A stretch of 64,000 nt of DNA from Vogesella aquatica (GCF_028548455.1 NZ_JAQQLF010000013.1:62001-126000); one strand, 5' to 3'; shown: positions 8,041 to 19,601, counted from the stretch's first letter. Numbers and translations are program-made. The notes: generated from the sequence alone by a model not told the origin.

Positions 8041-9294
8041 ATGACCACGCCCGCCCAACACATCCTCGTGGCCGGCGCCGGCATTGTCGGCATCGCCACC
8101 GCACTGCAACTGCAACGCGCCGGCCACCGCGTCACCCTGCTGGACCGTGGCGAACCAGCGCGCGAAACCAGCTACGGCAACGCCGGCGCGCTGGCAGTGA
8201 GCGACGTCATCCCGCTGGCCGAGCCTGGCGTGCTGCGCAAGGTGCCCGGCTGGATGCTGGACCCGCTGGGGCCGCTGGCGGTGCGCTGGCGCTACCTGCC
8301 CACGCTGGCACCGTGGCTGGCGCGCTTTGTGGCCGCCAGCCGCCCGCAGCGCGTGGCCGAGCTCACCCGCGCACTGGCGGCGCTGCTGAACCGCGTCAAC
8401 GACGATTACACCCCACTGATCGCCCACGCCGGCCTGCAACACCTGTGGCGCCGCCACGGCAACCTGACGCTGTACCGCAGCGAGGCCGAGTTCCGCGCCG
8501 CCCTGCCCGCCTGGCAAGCCAAAGCCGCGCACGGCGTAGCGTGGCAAGCCCTGGACCGCGCCGCGCTGTTGGCCGCATCGCCCGGCATCGCAGATGAATG
8601 GCAGTACGCGGTGCACGTGCCGGCGTGGTCGCACGTGGACGACCCGTATACCTTCAGCCGCGGCTTGTTCGATGCCTTCATGCGTGATGGCGGCCGCTTT
8701 GTGCAAGACGAGGTGCTGCAAGTACGCCACAGCGGCGGGCAATGCCAGGGCGTGGACACCGCCCACCACGGCACGCTGGATGCCGACGCGGTGGTGATTG
8801 CCTGCGGCGTATGGAGCGACCGCTTCGCACGCCAGGGCCGCTACCGGCTGCCGCTGGAAAGCGAGCGCGGCTACCACGTCACGCTACCCAATGCCGGCGT
8901 GGCCCTGCAGCACTTCATCCAGTGCGCCAGCGAAAGCTTTGTGATCCTGCCCATGGCCAATGGCGGCCTGCGCCTGGCCGGCACGGTAGAGCTAGCCCAC
9001 CGCGACGCCGCGCCGGACTGGCGACGCGCGCACATCCTGCTGGACAAGGCGCGGCGCATCGTCGGCGACTTCAGCACCGAGGGCATGAGCGTATGGATGG
9101 GCAACCGGCCATCGGTGCCCGACACCGTGCCGGTGATCGGCCCGGCGCCGGACGTAGCCGGGCTGTACTTTGCCACCGGCCACGGCCACCTGGGCCTGAC
9201 GCTGGCCGCCACCACCGGCGCCCTGCTGGCGGCGCAGATTGGCGGCCAAGCTTGTGGCATCGACATGGCGCCGTACCGGCTGAACCGTTTCTGA
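8041..9294 (+). CDS. FAD-dependent D-amino acid dehydrogenase, probable D-hydroxyproline dehydrogenase
   Basis: 417 residues of the DAO/DadA family. An N-terminal Rossmann motif binds FAD (VAGAGIVGIATALQLQRAGH), SYGNAGAL follows at about residue 40, and the family-typical GHGHLGLTLA lies near the C-terminus. In this cluster it would oxidise cis-4-hydroxy-D-proline from the epimerase to 1-pyrroline-4-hydroxy-2-carboxylate, passing electrons to the respiratory chain. The start lies 2 bases after the epimerase stop, so translational coupling is likely. A paralogous FAD enzyme is encoded at 38949-40190. Substrate assignment is from context. Confidence 0.9.
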   Translation: MTTPAQHILVAGAGIVGIATALQLQRAGHRVTLLDRGEPARETSYGNAGALAVSDVIPLAEPGVLRKVPGWMLDPLGPLAVRWRYLPTLAPWLARFVAASRPQRVAELTRALAALLNRVNDDYTPLIAHAGLQHLWRRHGNLTLYRSEAEFRAALPAWQAKAAHGVAWQALDRAALLAASPGIADEWQYAVHVPAWSHVDDPYTFSRGLFDAFMRDGGRFVQDEVLQVRHSGGQCQGVDTAHHGTLDADAVVIACGVWSDRFARQGRYRLPLESERGYHVTLPNAGVALQHFIQCASESFVILPMANGGLRLAGTVELAHRDAAPDWRRAHILLDKARRIVGDFSTEGMSVWMGNRPSVPDTVPVIGPAPDVAGLYFATGHGHLGLTLAATTGALLAAQIGGQACGIDMAPYRLNRF

Positions 9295-9330
9295 GCACGC
9301 GCACCGCATTGGTCGATCATTGACAATCGT

Positions 9331-9340
9331 TTGTATGCAA
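9331..9340. promoter_or_regulatory. Putative GntR operator upstream of the ABC binding protein gene
   Basis: TTGTATGCAA, a perfect TTGnATnCAA palindrome about 210 bases before the start of the binding-protein gene. A TTGACA hexamer lies just upstream at 9320-9325. The same ten bases, reverse-complemented, occur before the chemoreceptor gene at 32969-32978. Confidence 0.5.
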
Positions 9341-9552
9341 TTGGTGCAAGCCGCAAGCAAAGCAGCCCGCACACCAGACAGGCAAGTGGCTGTTTTTAAT
9401 TTGCTTTATAGAAATAACCGGCAAGCCGGCCAGCAGGCACGCCACGTGCAATGCCACCGCCGTCTTACCGGCAATACCCGCCCGGCAGCCGCCGGGCAAA
9501 TCGGCCGCGCTGCGGCCAACCTGGACCTAGCAACGAGAAATGGAGTGAACAC

Positions 9553-10680
9553 ATGAAGCAGCAACAACTGGCGGTATGGGTAGCCGGCGCAGTCCTGGCC
9601 ATGTCTTCTCCGGCATTTGCCGACACCGTGGTGAAAATCGGCTTTGCCTCGCCGATGTCCGGCCCGCAGGCGCATTACGGCAAAGACAACGAAAACGCCA
9701 CCCGCATGGCCATCGACGACCTGAACGCCAAGCCGATCACCGTGGCCGGCCAGAAGGTGAAATTCGAGCTGGTATCGGAAGACGACCAGGCCGACCCGCG
9801 CGTGGGCACCCAGGTGGCGCAGCGGCTGGTAGACGCTGGCGTCAAAGCCGTCATCGGCCACTTCAACTCCGGCGTATCCATCCCCGCCTCGCGCATTTAC
9901 TCGGACGCCGGCATCCCGCAGCTGTCGGTGTCTACCAACCCGGCCTACACCACCAGCGGCTACAAGACCACCTTCCGCCTGGTAGGCAGCGACAGCCAGA
10001 TCGGCGGCTCGCTGGGGCGCTACGCGGTGATGCAGCTCAAAGCGCAGCGCATTGCCGTCATCGACGACCGCACCGCCTACGGCCAGGGCATTGCCGACGA
10101 GTTTGTGAAAGCGCTGGCCGGCATGGGCAAAAAGCCGTTCAAGCGTGAATACACCAACGACAAGGCCACCGACTTCACCGCCATCCTCACCGCACTGAAA
10201 GCGCAGAACCCGGACGTGATCTTCTACGGCGGCGCCGACGCGCAAGCGGCGCCCATGACGCGCCAGATGAAGCGCCTGGGCATCAATGCGCGGCTGATGG
10301 GCGGCGACATGCTGAACACGCCCACCTTCATCCAGCTGGCCGGCGCGGATGCCGTGGGCCACTACTCGGCGGTAGCCGGTGGCGAACTGGGCAGCCGCCC
10401 GGCGGGCAAGGACTTCGAAAGCCGCTACAAAGCGCGCTTCAAGCAGGACGTGGTGCTGCTGGGGCCGCAGTTCTACGACGGGGTGATGATCGTGGCCGAC
10501 GCGATGAAACGCGCCAACAGCACCGAGCCGGCCAAGTTCCTGCCACTGATCGCCAAGACCGCTTTCAAAGGCGTCACTGCCGACTTCAGCTTTGACGCCG
10601 CCGGCAACCTGAAAAACGCGCCGGTGACCATCTCGCAAGTGGAAGGCAACGACTGGAAAGTGAAGTCGGTAGTGCAGTAA
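9553..10680 (+). CDS. ABC transporter periplasmic binding protein, branched-chain/hydrophobic amino acid type
   Basis: 375 residues. A signal peptide (first ~23 residues, ending SSPAFADT) precedes a type I periplasmic-binding fold of the LivJ/LivK family (VKIGFASPMSGPQAHYGKDNENA; later GYKTTFRLVGSDSQIGG). Its position after the epimerase and dehydrogenase genes suggests capture of hydroxyproline or proline. No permease or ATPase genes are nearby, so it must share a membrane complex encoded elsewhere. The ATG at 9553 is chosen because it opens a canonical signal peptide. A 258-base gap with its own TTGnATnCAA site suggests separate transcription. Confidence 0.88.
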   Translation: MKQQQLAVWVAGAVLAMSSPAFADTVVKIGFASPMSGPQAHYGKDNENATRMAIDDLNAKPITVAGQKVKFELVSEDDQADPRVGTQVAQRLVDAGVKAVIGHFNSGVSIPASRIYSDAGIPQLSVSTNPAYTTSGYKTTFRLVGSDSQIGGSLGRYAVMQLKAQRIAVIDDRTAYGQGIADEFVKALAGMGKKPFKREYTNDKATDFTAILTALKAQNPDVIFYGGADAQAAPMTRQMKRLGINARLMGGDMLNTPTFIQLAGADAVGHYSAVAGGELGSRPAGKDFESRYKARFKQDVVLLGPQFYDGVMIVADAMKRANSTEPAKFLPLIAKTAFKGVTADFSFDAAGNLKNAPVTISQVEGNDWKVKSVVQ

Positions 10681-10696
10681 ACGCCCGCCGCCCCGC

Positions 10697-10733
10697 TGCG
10701 GCCAACCCTGCCTCTGCGCAAAGGTTGGCCGCA
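10697..10733. repeat. Inverted pair of the TGCGGCCAAC word
   Basis: Copies at 10697-10706 (plus) and 10724-10733 (minus) lie 17 bases past the binding-protein stop and just before a strong terminator hairpin. Confidence 0.75.
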
Positions 10734-10743
10734 GTGCAAAGTA

Positions 10744-10775
10744 GCAAGGCCCCGCCATTGGCGGGGCCTTGCTGT
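10744..10775. terminator. Bidirectional terminator between the binding-protein gene and katG
   Basis: An 11-base stem, AAGGCCCCGCC (10746-10756) with its complement (10760-10770), has a three-base loop. The flanking A and T bases are few. It serves two convergent genes. Confidence 0.7.
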
Positions 10776-10821
10776 TGACGAAGCTGCCACCTGCGGCGGA
10801 CAGGCAGCAGCGATACAGCGC

Positions 10822-13074
<2,253 letters not shown>

Positions 13075-13102
13075 TCAGCATAGTTGCCTGCGGCCAGCAT
13101 GA

Positions 13103-13122
13103 CCATTGAATTGATTTAATGG
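13103..13122. promoter_or_regulatory. AT-rich inverted repeat upstream of katG
   Basis: CCATT (13103-13107) and AATGG (13118-13122) flank a ten-base AT-rich centre about 70 bases upstream of the katG start. It could be an operator; it does not match the OxyR consensus clearly. Confidence 0.25.
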
Positions 13123-13171
13123 AAGCAATGGAAATTTACTATCACATAGCAAACAGCAATAACAATGGCGC

Positions 13172-13199
13172 AAAAAACCCCGCTACCGCAGCGGGGTTT
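13172..13199 (-). terminator. Terminator of the aminotransferase gene
   Basis: A stem formed by ACCCCGCT and its complement has a short loop and, on the minus strand, is followed by six T. It lies about 25 bases past the aminotransferase stop. Confidence 0.8.
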
Positions 13200-13222
13200 G
13201 CCGTTGGCCATCGCAGCCAGGC

Positions 13223-14419
13223 TTAGCCTTTCAGCACCTCGGCCATGGCGTCGGCCACGTATTCCACGTTGCTGCTGTTAAGGCCTGCCACGCACATGCG
13301 GCCGGAGCGCACCAGGTACACGGCAAACTCTTCGCGCAGGCGGTCTACCTGCGCCGGGCTCAGGCCGGTGTAGCTGAACATGCCGCGCTGCCTGATGAAG
13401 TAGCTGAAATCGCGGCCCGGCACCTTGGCACTCAGCACTTCGTACAGCTTCTGGCGCATGGTCTTGATGCGCACGCGCATCTCGGTGACTTCGCCTTCCC
13501 ACTCGGCGCGCAGGGCAGCATCGTTCATCACGATGGCAGTGACCTGGCCGCCGTGGGTTGGCGGGCTGGAGTAGTTGCGGCGCACGGTGGCTTTCATCTG
13601 GCCCAGCACACGGCCGGCTTCTTCTGCCGTGCCGCACACTACCGACAGGCCGCCACAGCGCTCGCCGTAGAACGACAGGTTCTTGGAGAACGAGTTGCTC
13701 ACCACAAAGCTCACACCGGCTTCGGTCATGGCGCGGATGGCAAACGCATCGTCGTCCAGGCTGTCGCCAAAGCCCTGATAGGCAATATCCATGAACGGCA
13801 GCAGGTCACGCGCCTTCACCACCTCGATCACCTTGCGCCACTGGTCTTTGTCCAGGTCCACGCCGGTAGGGTTGTGGCAGCACGGGTGCAGCAGCACGAT
13901 GGTCTTGGCCGGCAGCTGGCTGAAGCAGGCGATCATGTCGTCAAACTTCACGCCACCGGTAGCGGCGTCGTAGTACGGGTAGTCGTGTACGGTAAAGCCG
14001 GCACCTTCGAACATGGCGCGGTGGTTATCCCAGGTAGGGTTGCTGACCCAGACATCCACATTCGGGAAGTAGCGCTTGAGCAGGTCGCCGCCGATTTTCA
14101 GCGCGCCGGAGCCGCCAATGGTCTGGATGGTGGCAATGCGGCCAGCCTGTACGGCTTCGTGCCCGGCGCCCCACAGCAGCTGCTGTACGGCGGTGCGGTA
14201 GTTGGCCGCGCCTTCCATCGGCTGGTAGCTGCGCGGGCCGGCTTCGGCCACGCGGCGCGCTTCGGCTTTCTGCACCGACGGCAGCAGCGGAATGCGGCCT
14301 TCCTCGTCGTAGTACAGGCCGATGCCCAGGTTCACTTTCGGGCTGCGGGTATCCTTGTTGAAGGTTTCCACCAGGGTGAGGATGGGGTCGCCAGCATAGG
14401 CTTCAACGTGTGCAAACAT
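13223..14419 (-). CDS. Aromatic/aspartate aminotransferase (class I, PLP)
   Basis: 398 residues of the AspC/TyrB subgroup, transferring amino groups between aspartate or aromatic amino acids and 2-oxoglutarate. The PLP lysine is in [18 protein letters not shown]. The PLP-binding Asn/Asp and Tyr are in [11 protein letters not shown] and [10 protein letters not shown], and the C-terminal substrate-binding arginine region ([14 protein letters not shown]) is present. The ATG at 14419 is chosen because it begins [14 protein letters not shown], the normal family start; an upstream in-frame extension of 43 residues is unlike the family. The high aromatic similarity ([10 protein letters not shown]) favours TyrB-type specificity, but this cannot be settled by eye. 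Confidence 0.92.
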   Translation of the reverse strand: MFAHVEAYAGDPILTLVETFNKDTRSPKVNLGIGLYYDEEGRIPLLPSVQKAEARRVAEAGPRSYQPMEGAANYRTAVQQLLWGAGHEAVQAGRIATIQTIGGSGALKIGGDLLKRYFPNVDVWVSNPTWDNHRAMFEGAGFTVHDYPYYDAATGGVKFDDMIACFSQLPAKTIVLLHPCCHNPTGVDLDKDQWRKVIEVVKARDLLPFMDIAYQGFGDSLDDDAFAIRAMTEAGVSFVVSNSFSKNLSFYGERCGGLSVVCGTAEEAGRVLGQMKATVRRNYSSPPTHGGQVTAIVMNDAALRAEWEGEVTEMRVRIKTMRQKLYEVLSAKVPGRDFSYFIRQRGMFSYTGLSPAQVDRLREEFAVYLVRSGRMCVAGLNSSNVEYVADAMAEVLKG

Positions 14420-14677
14420 GATCTTGTGGTTTCTCTCTCTAACGTCTGGCACCGCGCAAGGCGCAGTACACGGGGGTATCCGTCGATAAAAGTACCACAT
14501 TGGCGCCACAGCGCCAGACCACAGCAGCACAAAGCCGAAAATGCGCAATCAAACACCCTGACGCGGCGATATTGCCAATATTTTATTGCAATACACGTGT
14601 AACCACCGTGTTCGCGCACAAAGAAAAAATGCCATTGGAGTTAAAATGAAAGCCCATTACGCGCCAGGGTCACCACC

Positions 14678-15085
14678 ATGAAGCCTTCCACTCGCCTGCT
14701 GCTGGCCAGCCTGTTACTGGCACCCCTTGCGTCGGCGCTGGGGCGCACCGCCGCGCTAGCCACCATGACCGCACCAGGGCTGATCATGCTGGCACCACCA
14801 CCGGGGCTGTACTGGTGGCTATCTTTACCGCTGCTGCTCGCCCTGCTGCTGGCTTATCTGCCGCTGGGCTGGCTGGCCGCCGCGCCCCACGCAAGGGCGA
14901 CACTCACAACGCTGGGCCGCTGCGTGGCGGCTGGCTGGCCGCTACAGCTGGCCACGCTGTGGTGGCTCGGTGGCCACGCGCCGGGCACGCAAGAAAGTGC
15001 CCTTTACCTGCTGATGCTGGCCACCAGCGGCGCAGGTGCTGCACTGGGCTACACCATCCGGCGCCACCCCTGGCGATTGGCCTGA
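14678..15085 (+). CDS. Hypothetical small membrane protein
   Basis: 135 residues, leucine-rich, with about four hydrophobic segments (roughly 5-25, 43-68, 78-96 and 107-125) and a short basic C-terminal tail (RRHPWRLA). No family was recognised. No strong ribosome-binding site precedes the ATG. It is a single gene, convergent with cobA and only 10 bases from its stop. The coding pattern (GC-rich third positions, membrane-like composition) supports a real gene, but the evidence is modest. Confidence 0.55.
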   Translation: MKPSTRLLLASLLLAPLASALGRTAALATMTAPGLIMLAPPPGLYWWLSLPLLLALLLAYLPLGWLAAAPHARATLTTLGRCVAAGWPLQLATLWWLGGHAPGTQESALYLLMLATSGAGAALGYTIRRHPWRLA

Positions 15086-15095
15086 GCAGCAGTTC

Positions 15096-15854
15096 TTACG
15101 CTACAGCACTGCTGGCTTCTGCCGCCGGCAAGGCTAGTTTCATGGCGTGGTCCACCACCTCGCCCAGAATGATCACCGCCGGGCTGGCCAGGCCGCTGGC
15201 TGCCACGTCGGCCTGCAGATGCGCCAGCGTGGTCACCAGGTGCTGCTGCTCGCGGCAGCCGGCGCGGTGCACTACCGCCACCGGCAAGTTGGCCGCAAAA
15301 CCGGCGGCCAACAGCTGCGGCACCAGCTGTGGCAAACCGGCCATACCCATATAACAGACCACGGTCAGCCGGCTGTGCGCCAGCGTCGCCCAGTCCGGCT
15401 GGCTACCGTCCTGGGTGTGGGCGGTCACTAGCGCCACGCCACGCGCTACGCCGCGATGGGTTAGCGGCAAGCCCAGGTCGGCGCCCGCAGCGAAAGCGGC
15501 GGTAATGCCGTTGACCGCCTCTACCGCCACGCCGCGCTCGGCCAGCCACGCCCACTCTTCGCCGCCACGGCCAAAAATGAACGGGTCGCCGCCTTTCAGC
15601 CGCGCCACCTGCCGCCCCTGCCGGGCATAGCGCGCCATCAGCCGCAAAATGAAGGCCTGCGGCGTGGACTTGCAGCCGCCGCGCTTGCCCACCGGCACAA
15701 TACGGGTGCCGGGGCGGGCAAAGTCCAGCATGTCGCGCCCCACCAGATCGTCCACCAGCCATACGTCACAGGCCTGCAGCACGCGCAACGCTTTGAGCGT
15801 CAGCAATTCCGCATCGCCGGGGCCGGCACCGATCAACCATACTTTGCCACTCAT
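15096..15854 (-). CDS. cobA: Uroporphyrinogen-III C-methyltransferase
   Basis: 252 residues. SAM-dependent methylation of uroporphyrinogen III at C-2 and C-7 gives precorrin-2, the branch point to siroheme and cobalamin. Family motifs are the N-terminal VWLIGAGPGDAELLTLKA, DDLVGRDML, LKGGDPFIFGRGGEE (the SUMT signature) and GLPLTHRGVA. The ATG at 15854 is chosen because it opens this motif and has AAGGAAAG upstream; a longer in-frame extension lacks similarity. The gene stands alone, not fused to CysG dehydrogenase/chelatase domains. It carries an exact TGCGGCCAAC copy (15288-15297). Confidence 0.95.
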   Translation of the reverse strand: MSGKVWLIGAGPGDAELLTLKALRVLQACDVWLVDDLVGRDMLDFARPGTRIVPVGKRGGCKSTPQAFILRLMARYARQGRQVARLKGGDPFIFGRGGEEWAWLAERGVAVEAVNGITAAFAAGADLGLPLTHRGVARGVALVTAHTQDGSQPDWATLAHSRLTVVCYMGMAGLPQLVPQLLAAGFAANLPVAVVHRAGCREQQHLVTTLAHLQADVAASGLASPAVIILGEVVDHAMKLALPAAEASSAVA

Positions 15855-16066
15855 GCTGCTTTCCTTTCTGCATCGGGCCCGGGGCGCGGGCCGCTTTGCA
15901 CGATACATCAAGCCAAAAGTTCTGCCAGACCGTTTTCTTATAACCAAATAGCCGCATAGCCATCGCAATACCGTGGTGCGCAGGTACTAGCCCTGTGCTG
16001 GCGCGGCACCCCCACTGCCATGCTGCTGACAACACGCTGGCAGCAGCGCCGCGTTACACTGGTGGC

Positions 16067-16324
16067 ATGAACGCTACCGCCAACCTTGGCCCGGCCTCGT
16101 GGCGCATGCTGCGGGCGGCTGGCATACCCGATGCGGCCAACTTGCGCCAGCTGGGTGCCGTTGCTGCTTACCTGCAAGTGAAGCGCAGCGGGCAAGGCGC
16201 TAGCCTGAACTTGCTATGGGCGCTGGAAGGCGCACTGAGCGGCCGCCACTGGCAGCAGGTGGCGCGCGACGACCGCCTGCGCTTGCTGCTGGCACTGGAA
16301 GACCTGGAGAAAATGCATGACTGA
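16067..16324 (+). CDS. TfoX C-terminal-domain protein
   Basis: 85 residues corresponding only to the C-terminal domain of TfoX/Sxy, a helical domain found with competence regulators. The pattern is LGPASWRMLRAAGI, then LRQLGAVAAYLQVK, then SLNLLWALEGALSGRHW. The N-terminal TfoX domain is absent, and stand-alone copies like this are common. The start at 16067 keeps only the domain; upstream in-frame sequence has no similarity. The last 8 bases overlap the tag start, so the two are probably translated from one message. An exact TGCGGCCAAC copy lies inside the gene (16132-16141). Any link to DNA uptake is inference. Confidence 0.8.
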   Translation: MNATANLGPASWRMLRAAGIPDAANLRQLGAVAAYLQVKRSGQGASLNLLWALEGALSGRHWQQVARDDRLRLLLALEDLEKMHD

Positions 16325-16889
16325 ACTGAAACGCTGCGGCTGGTGCGGCGCCGACCCGCTGTACATGGCCTACCACGACCACGAGTGGGGCAAGCCGGTA
16401 CACGACGACCAGAAGCTATTTGAAATGCTGGTACTGGAAGGCGCGCAGGCCGGGTTGTCGTGGATCACCATCCTGCGCAAACGCGAGCACTACCGCCGAG
16501 TATTCCACGATTTCGACCCGGTAAAAGTGGCAGCGATGACCGAGGCCGACGTGGAACGACTGCTGCTGGACCCGGGCATTGTGCGCAACCGGCTGAAGGT
16601 AAACAGCGCCATCCGCAACGCACGGGTATTTCTGGCCATGCAGCGCGAGCACGGCAGCTTTGCCGCCTGGCTGTGGGTGCAGGTGGGTGGCCAGCCGGTG
16701 CAAAACCACTGGGCCACGCTGGCTGAAGCCCCGGCCAGCACACCGCTATCGGACAGTATCAGCAAGGCGCTGAAGAAAGCCGGCATGAATTTTGTCGGCA
16801 GCACGGTGATCTACGCCTTCCTGCAGGCCACCGGCGTGGTGAACGACCACCTGCTCACTTGCCCCGAACACCCGGCCAACCACCACTAG
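16317..16889 (+). CDS. tag: DNA-3-methyladenine glycosylase I
   Basis: 190 residues. It removes N3-methyladenine from alkylated DNA, starting base excision repair. The family's zinc-binding and N-terminal segment is clear (KRCGWCGADPLYMAYHDHEWGKPVHDD), followed by FEMLVLEGAQAGLSW with the base-binding Glu and aromatic pocket, and a C-terminal HLLTCPEH with Cys/His zinc ligands. The length is usual. The start overlaps the upstream TfoX-like gene by 8 bases. Confidence 0.96.
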   Translation: MTELKRCGWCGADPLYMAYHDHEWGKPVHDDQKLFEMLVLEGAQAGLSWITILRKREHYRRVFHDFDPVKVAAMTEADVERLLLDPGIVRNRLKVNSAIRNARVFLAMQREHGSFAAWLWVQVGGQPVQNHWATLAEAPASTPLSDSISKALKKAGMNFVGSTVIYAFLQATGVVNDHLLTCPEHPANHH

Positions 16890-17085
16890 CCGCGGCCAAC
16901 GCCCCCCGCGGCACCACGCGGACCGATGTGCCAGTGCAGTGTGTCCTACGCAAACCCGGCACCATGCCACTGGCACCATATTTCAATACCGATACAAAGC
17001 CGACGTAAACACCATAAACCGGCCATGCACACTGGCGCCTTCGTTGCGGGCAGGGTTTCCCCTGCCGCACTTACCGGAGCACCGC

Positions 17086-18471
17086 ATGACCTTACCCGCC
17101 TGGTACCGGCTATTGCCGCTGGTGGCTGCGCTGACCCTGCTGGGTGGCTGCGCCACTATCGGCCCGGCCTATACCGCCCCCGACCTGCCACTGGCCAGCC
17201 AGTGGCAGGCACCACAAGCCCACGACGGCAGGCTGGCCAGCCTGCTGGACTGGTGGCAGCAGCTAGACGACCCGGTACTGCACGGCCTGCTGGCCGTCAC
17301 CGAACAACAGCACCCGTCGCTACAAAGCGCGCTGGCCGCTATCGACAGCGCCCGCGCCGACGTCGATACCGCAGCACAGGCCGGCGTCCCTAGTGCCAGC
17401 CTCAGCACCGGCGTCACCCGCCAGCGCAGTAGCGGCATCAGCCGTAGCAGCGCGCTGGACGCCAGCTGGGAAATCGACCTCTGGGGCAAGCTGCAACGCA
17501 ACCACGAAGCGGCCACTGCCCGCCTGCAAGCCAGCGAGGCCGGCTGGCACGACGCCCGCGCCAGCCTGGCGGCAGAGCTGGCCAACTACTACGTGAACTA
17601 CCGCGCCAGCCAGCTGCAAACCGAGCTGGCGCAATTGTCGCGCCAGTCACAGCAAGACAGCACCGACGCCACCCGCGTGCTGGTGAAGGCCGGCTTCAGC
17701 TCCGCCGTAGACGGTGCCGACGCCGAAGCCGCGCTGGCCAGTGCCGACAACACCCTGCTGGCGCAGCAAGCCGAGACCGAGCTGTACCTGAAAGCGCTGG
17801 TCGCCGTCAGCGGCATGCCGGAAGCCGAGCTGCGCGCGCTGCTGGCAAGCCAGCCGGCCCGCCTGCCTGCTGCGGCCAACTTGCAGGTAGACAGCGTACC
17901 GGCCGACCTGCTGCGCCAGCGCCCGGACCTGCAAGCCGCCGAGCGCCAGCTGGCCGCCGCCAGTGCCGACATCGGCGTGGCCGAAGCCGGCCGTTACCCG
18001 CAGCTCAGCCTCGCCGGCACGCTCAGCGCCAGCCGCAACCAGGGCCGGCAGCAAAGTAGCTGGAGCTTCGGCCCCACGCTGAGCCTGCCCCTGCTCGACG
18101 GTGGCAGCAGCCAGGCCGCCGTCACCCAGGCCGGGGCCAACTACCGCCAGACCCAGGCCAGCTACCAGAGCAGCGTGCGCAGCGCGGTACAGGAAGTGGA
18201 ACAAGCCCTGGTGCGCGTGGATAGCAGCCGCCAGCGCGAAGCCGCGCTCAGCGCCCGGCACCAGCTCGCCACAGGCCAGCTAGCCGCAGTGAACCGGCAA
18301 TGGCAAGCCGGTACCGCCAGCGTACTGGCCCTGGGCAGTGCCCTGCGCAGCAGCATTGCCAGCCAGCAAGACCTGATCACCCTCCAGCGCGACCGCCTGC
18401 TGTATACCCTTGCCCTGTACAAGGCACTGGGCGGTGGCTGGATCACCCAGAATGAAAGCCAAGCCTCATGA
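17086..18471 (+). CDS. Outer-membrane efflux lipoprotein, NodT family
   Basis: 461 residues. A lipoprotein signal peptide has the lipobox LGGC with the acylated Cys at residue 22. The two OEP repeats of a TolC-like channel follow (about 60-255 and 265-455; ALAAIDSARADVDTAAQAG, DLLRQRPDLQAAERQLAAASADIGVAEAGRYPQLSLAGT). It forms the outer-membrane exit duct of the tripartite pump encoded by the next two genes. The ATG at 17086 is chosen because it opens the signal peptide and has CCGGAG about 7 bases upstream. It overlaps the fusion-protein gene by 4 bases, and no regulator gene adjoins the operon. Confidence 0.94.
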   Translation: MTLPAWYRLLPLVAALTLLGGCATIGPAYTAPDLPLASQWQAPQAHDGRLASLLDWWQQLDDPVLHGLLAVTEQQHPSLQSALAAIDSARADVDTAAQAGVPSASLSTGVTRQRSSGISRSSALDASWEIDLWGKLQRNHEAATARLQASEAGWHDARASLAAELANYYVNYRASQLQTELAQLSRQSQQDSTDATRVLVKAGFSSAVDGADAEAALASADNTLLAQQAETELYLKALVAVSGMPEAELRALLASQPARLPAAANLQVDSVPADLLRQRPDLQAAERQLAAASADIGVAEAGRYPQLSLAGTLSASRNQGRQQSSWSFGPTLSLPLLDGGSSQAAVTQAGANYRQTQASYQSSVRSAVQEVEQALVRVDSSRQREAALSARHQLATGQLAAVNRQWQAGTASVLALGSALRSSIASQQDLITLQRDRLLYTLALYKALGGGWITQNESQAS

Positions 18472-19601
18472 AAAAGCAGCATCTCACCCTCGCTGGGCTG
18501 ATCAGCGCAGCCCTGCTCCTGCCCGCAGGCCTTATCGGCATTGTCCTGTTGCTACCCATCACACTGTGGCAGAGCCCGGCCCAGGCGGCCCAGGCGGCTC
18601 CGGCCCGAGCCACCGCGCTGGCCGTGGAAACCATCTACATGCAGCCACGCATCTGGCCGCAAAGCCTGGCCCTGAGCGGCGGCATCCATGCCTGGCAGGA
18701 AGCCAGCATCAGCGCCGAAACCGGCGGCCTGCGCATTACCGCGCTGCACGCCGACGTGGGCACCGTGGTACGCAAGGGCCAGGTGCTGGCCGAGCTGTTT
18801 GCCGACAGCATCCAGACCGACATCCGCCAGAACGAAGCCGGCCTGAAACAGGCCCGCGTGGCACTGGGCGCCGCGCGCAGCGACCTGGACCGCGCCCGCG
18901 CGGTGGCCGATAGCGGCGCGCTGTCGGCACAAAAAATCGAACAATACGCCCAGGCGCTGCAGACCGCCGAGGCCGACGTGGCCGCCGCCGAGGCCAAACT
19001 GGCCGCCAGCCGCATCACCTTGGGCCACACCCGCATTAGCGCCAGCGACGATGGCGTCATCACCAAGCGCAGCGCGCAGCTGGGCCAGGTGGTATCCAGC
19101 GGCACCGAGCTGTTTACCCTGCAGCGGCAGCAACGGCTGGAATGGCGTGCCGAAGTGGATGCCAGCCAGCTGTCCAGTATCAAGCCTGGCATGCAAGCCA
19201 CGCTGCAGCTGCCCGATGGCAACACCGCCAGTGGCCGCGTACGCCAGCTGGCACCGGCGCTGGACAGCAGCAACCGCCTGGCACTGGCCTATATCGACCT
19301 GGCCGGCAACAGCAGCGCCCGCGCCGGCATGTACGCCAGTGGCCAGCTCAGCCTTGGCCAGCAGATGGCCTACACCGTACCGGCCAGTGCCGTCACCGTG
19401 CGCGACGGGCGCCAGTACGTGTTCGAACTGCAGGCCGGCAACCTGGTGCGCCAGCGCGAGGTAAAGGTTGGCCGCAGGCAAGGCAACGATGTAGAGCTGC
19501 TGGGCAAAACCGACCGCAGCGCGGCGCTGGTAAAAAGCGGCGGCGGCTTCCTGAATGACGGCGACAGCGTGCGTGTCAGCCAGAGCGGAGCGGCACGATG
19601 A
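18468..19601 (+). CDS. RND efflux periplasmic adaptor (membrane fusion protein)
   Basis: 377 residues of the HlyD/AcrA type. An N-terminal membrane anchor or signal (residues 7-40) precedes a barrel-sandwich half (SISAETGGLRITALHADVGTVVRKGQVLAEL). A long alpha-helical hairpin follows (about 105-185, rich in Ala/Glu/Arg heptads), then the second lipoyl half, a beta-barrel and the membrane-proximal domain. It links the inner-membrane pump to the outer-membrane channel. Its ATG overlaps the stop of the channel gene (ATGA), and its end overlaps the pump gene the same way, so the three are translationally coupled. Confidence 0.94.
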   Translation: MKKQHLTLAGLISAALLLPAGLIGIVLLLPITLWQSPAQAAQAAPARATALAVETIYMQPRIWPQSLALSGGIHAWQEASISAETGGLRITALHADVGTVVRKGQVLAELFADSIQTDIRQNEAGLKQARVALGAARSDLDRARAVADSGALSAQKIEQYAQALQTAEADVAAAEAKLAASRITLGHTRISASDDGVITKRSAQLGQVVSSGTELFTLQRQQRLEWRAEVDASQLSSIKPGMQATLQLPDGNTASGRVRQLAPALDSSNRLALAYIDLAGNSSARAGMYASGQLSLGQQMAYTVPASAVTVRDGRQYVFELQAGNLVRQREVKVGRRQGNDVELLGKTDRSAALVKSGGGFLNDGDSVRVSQSGAAR

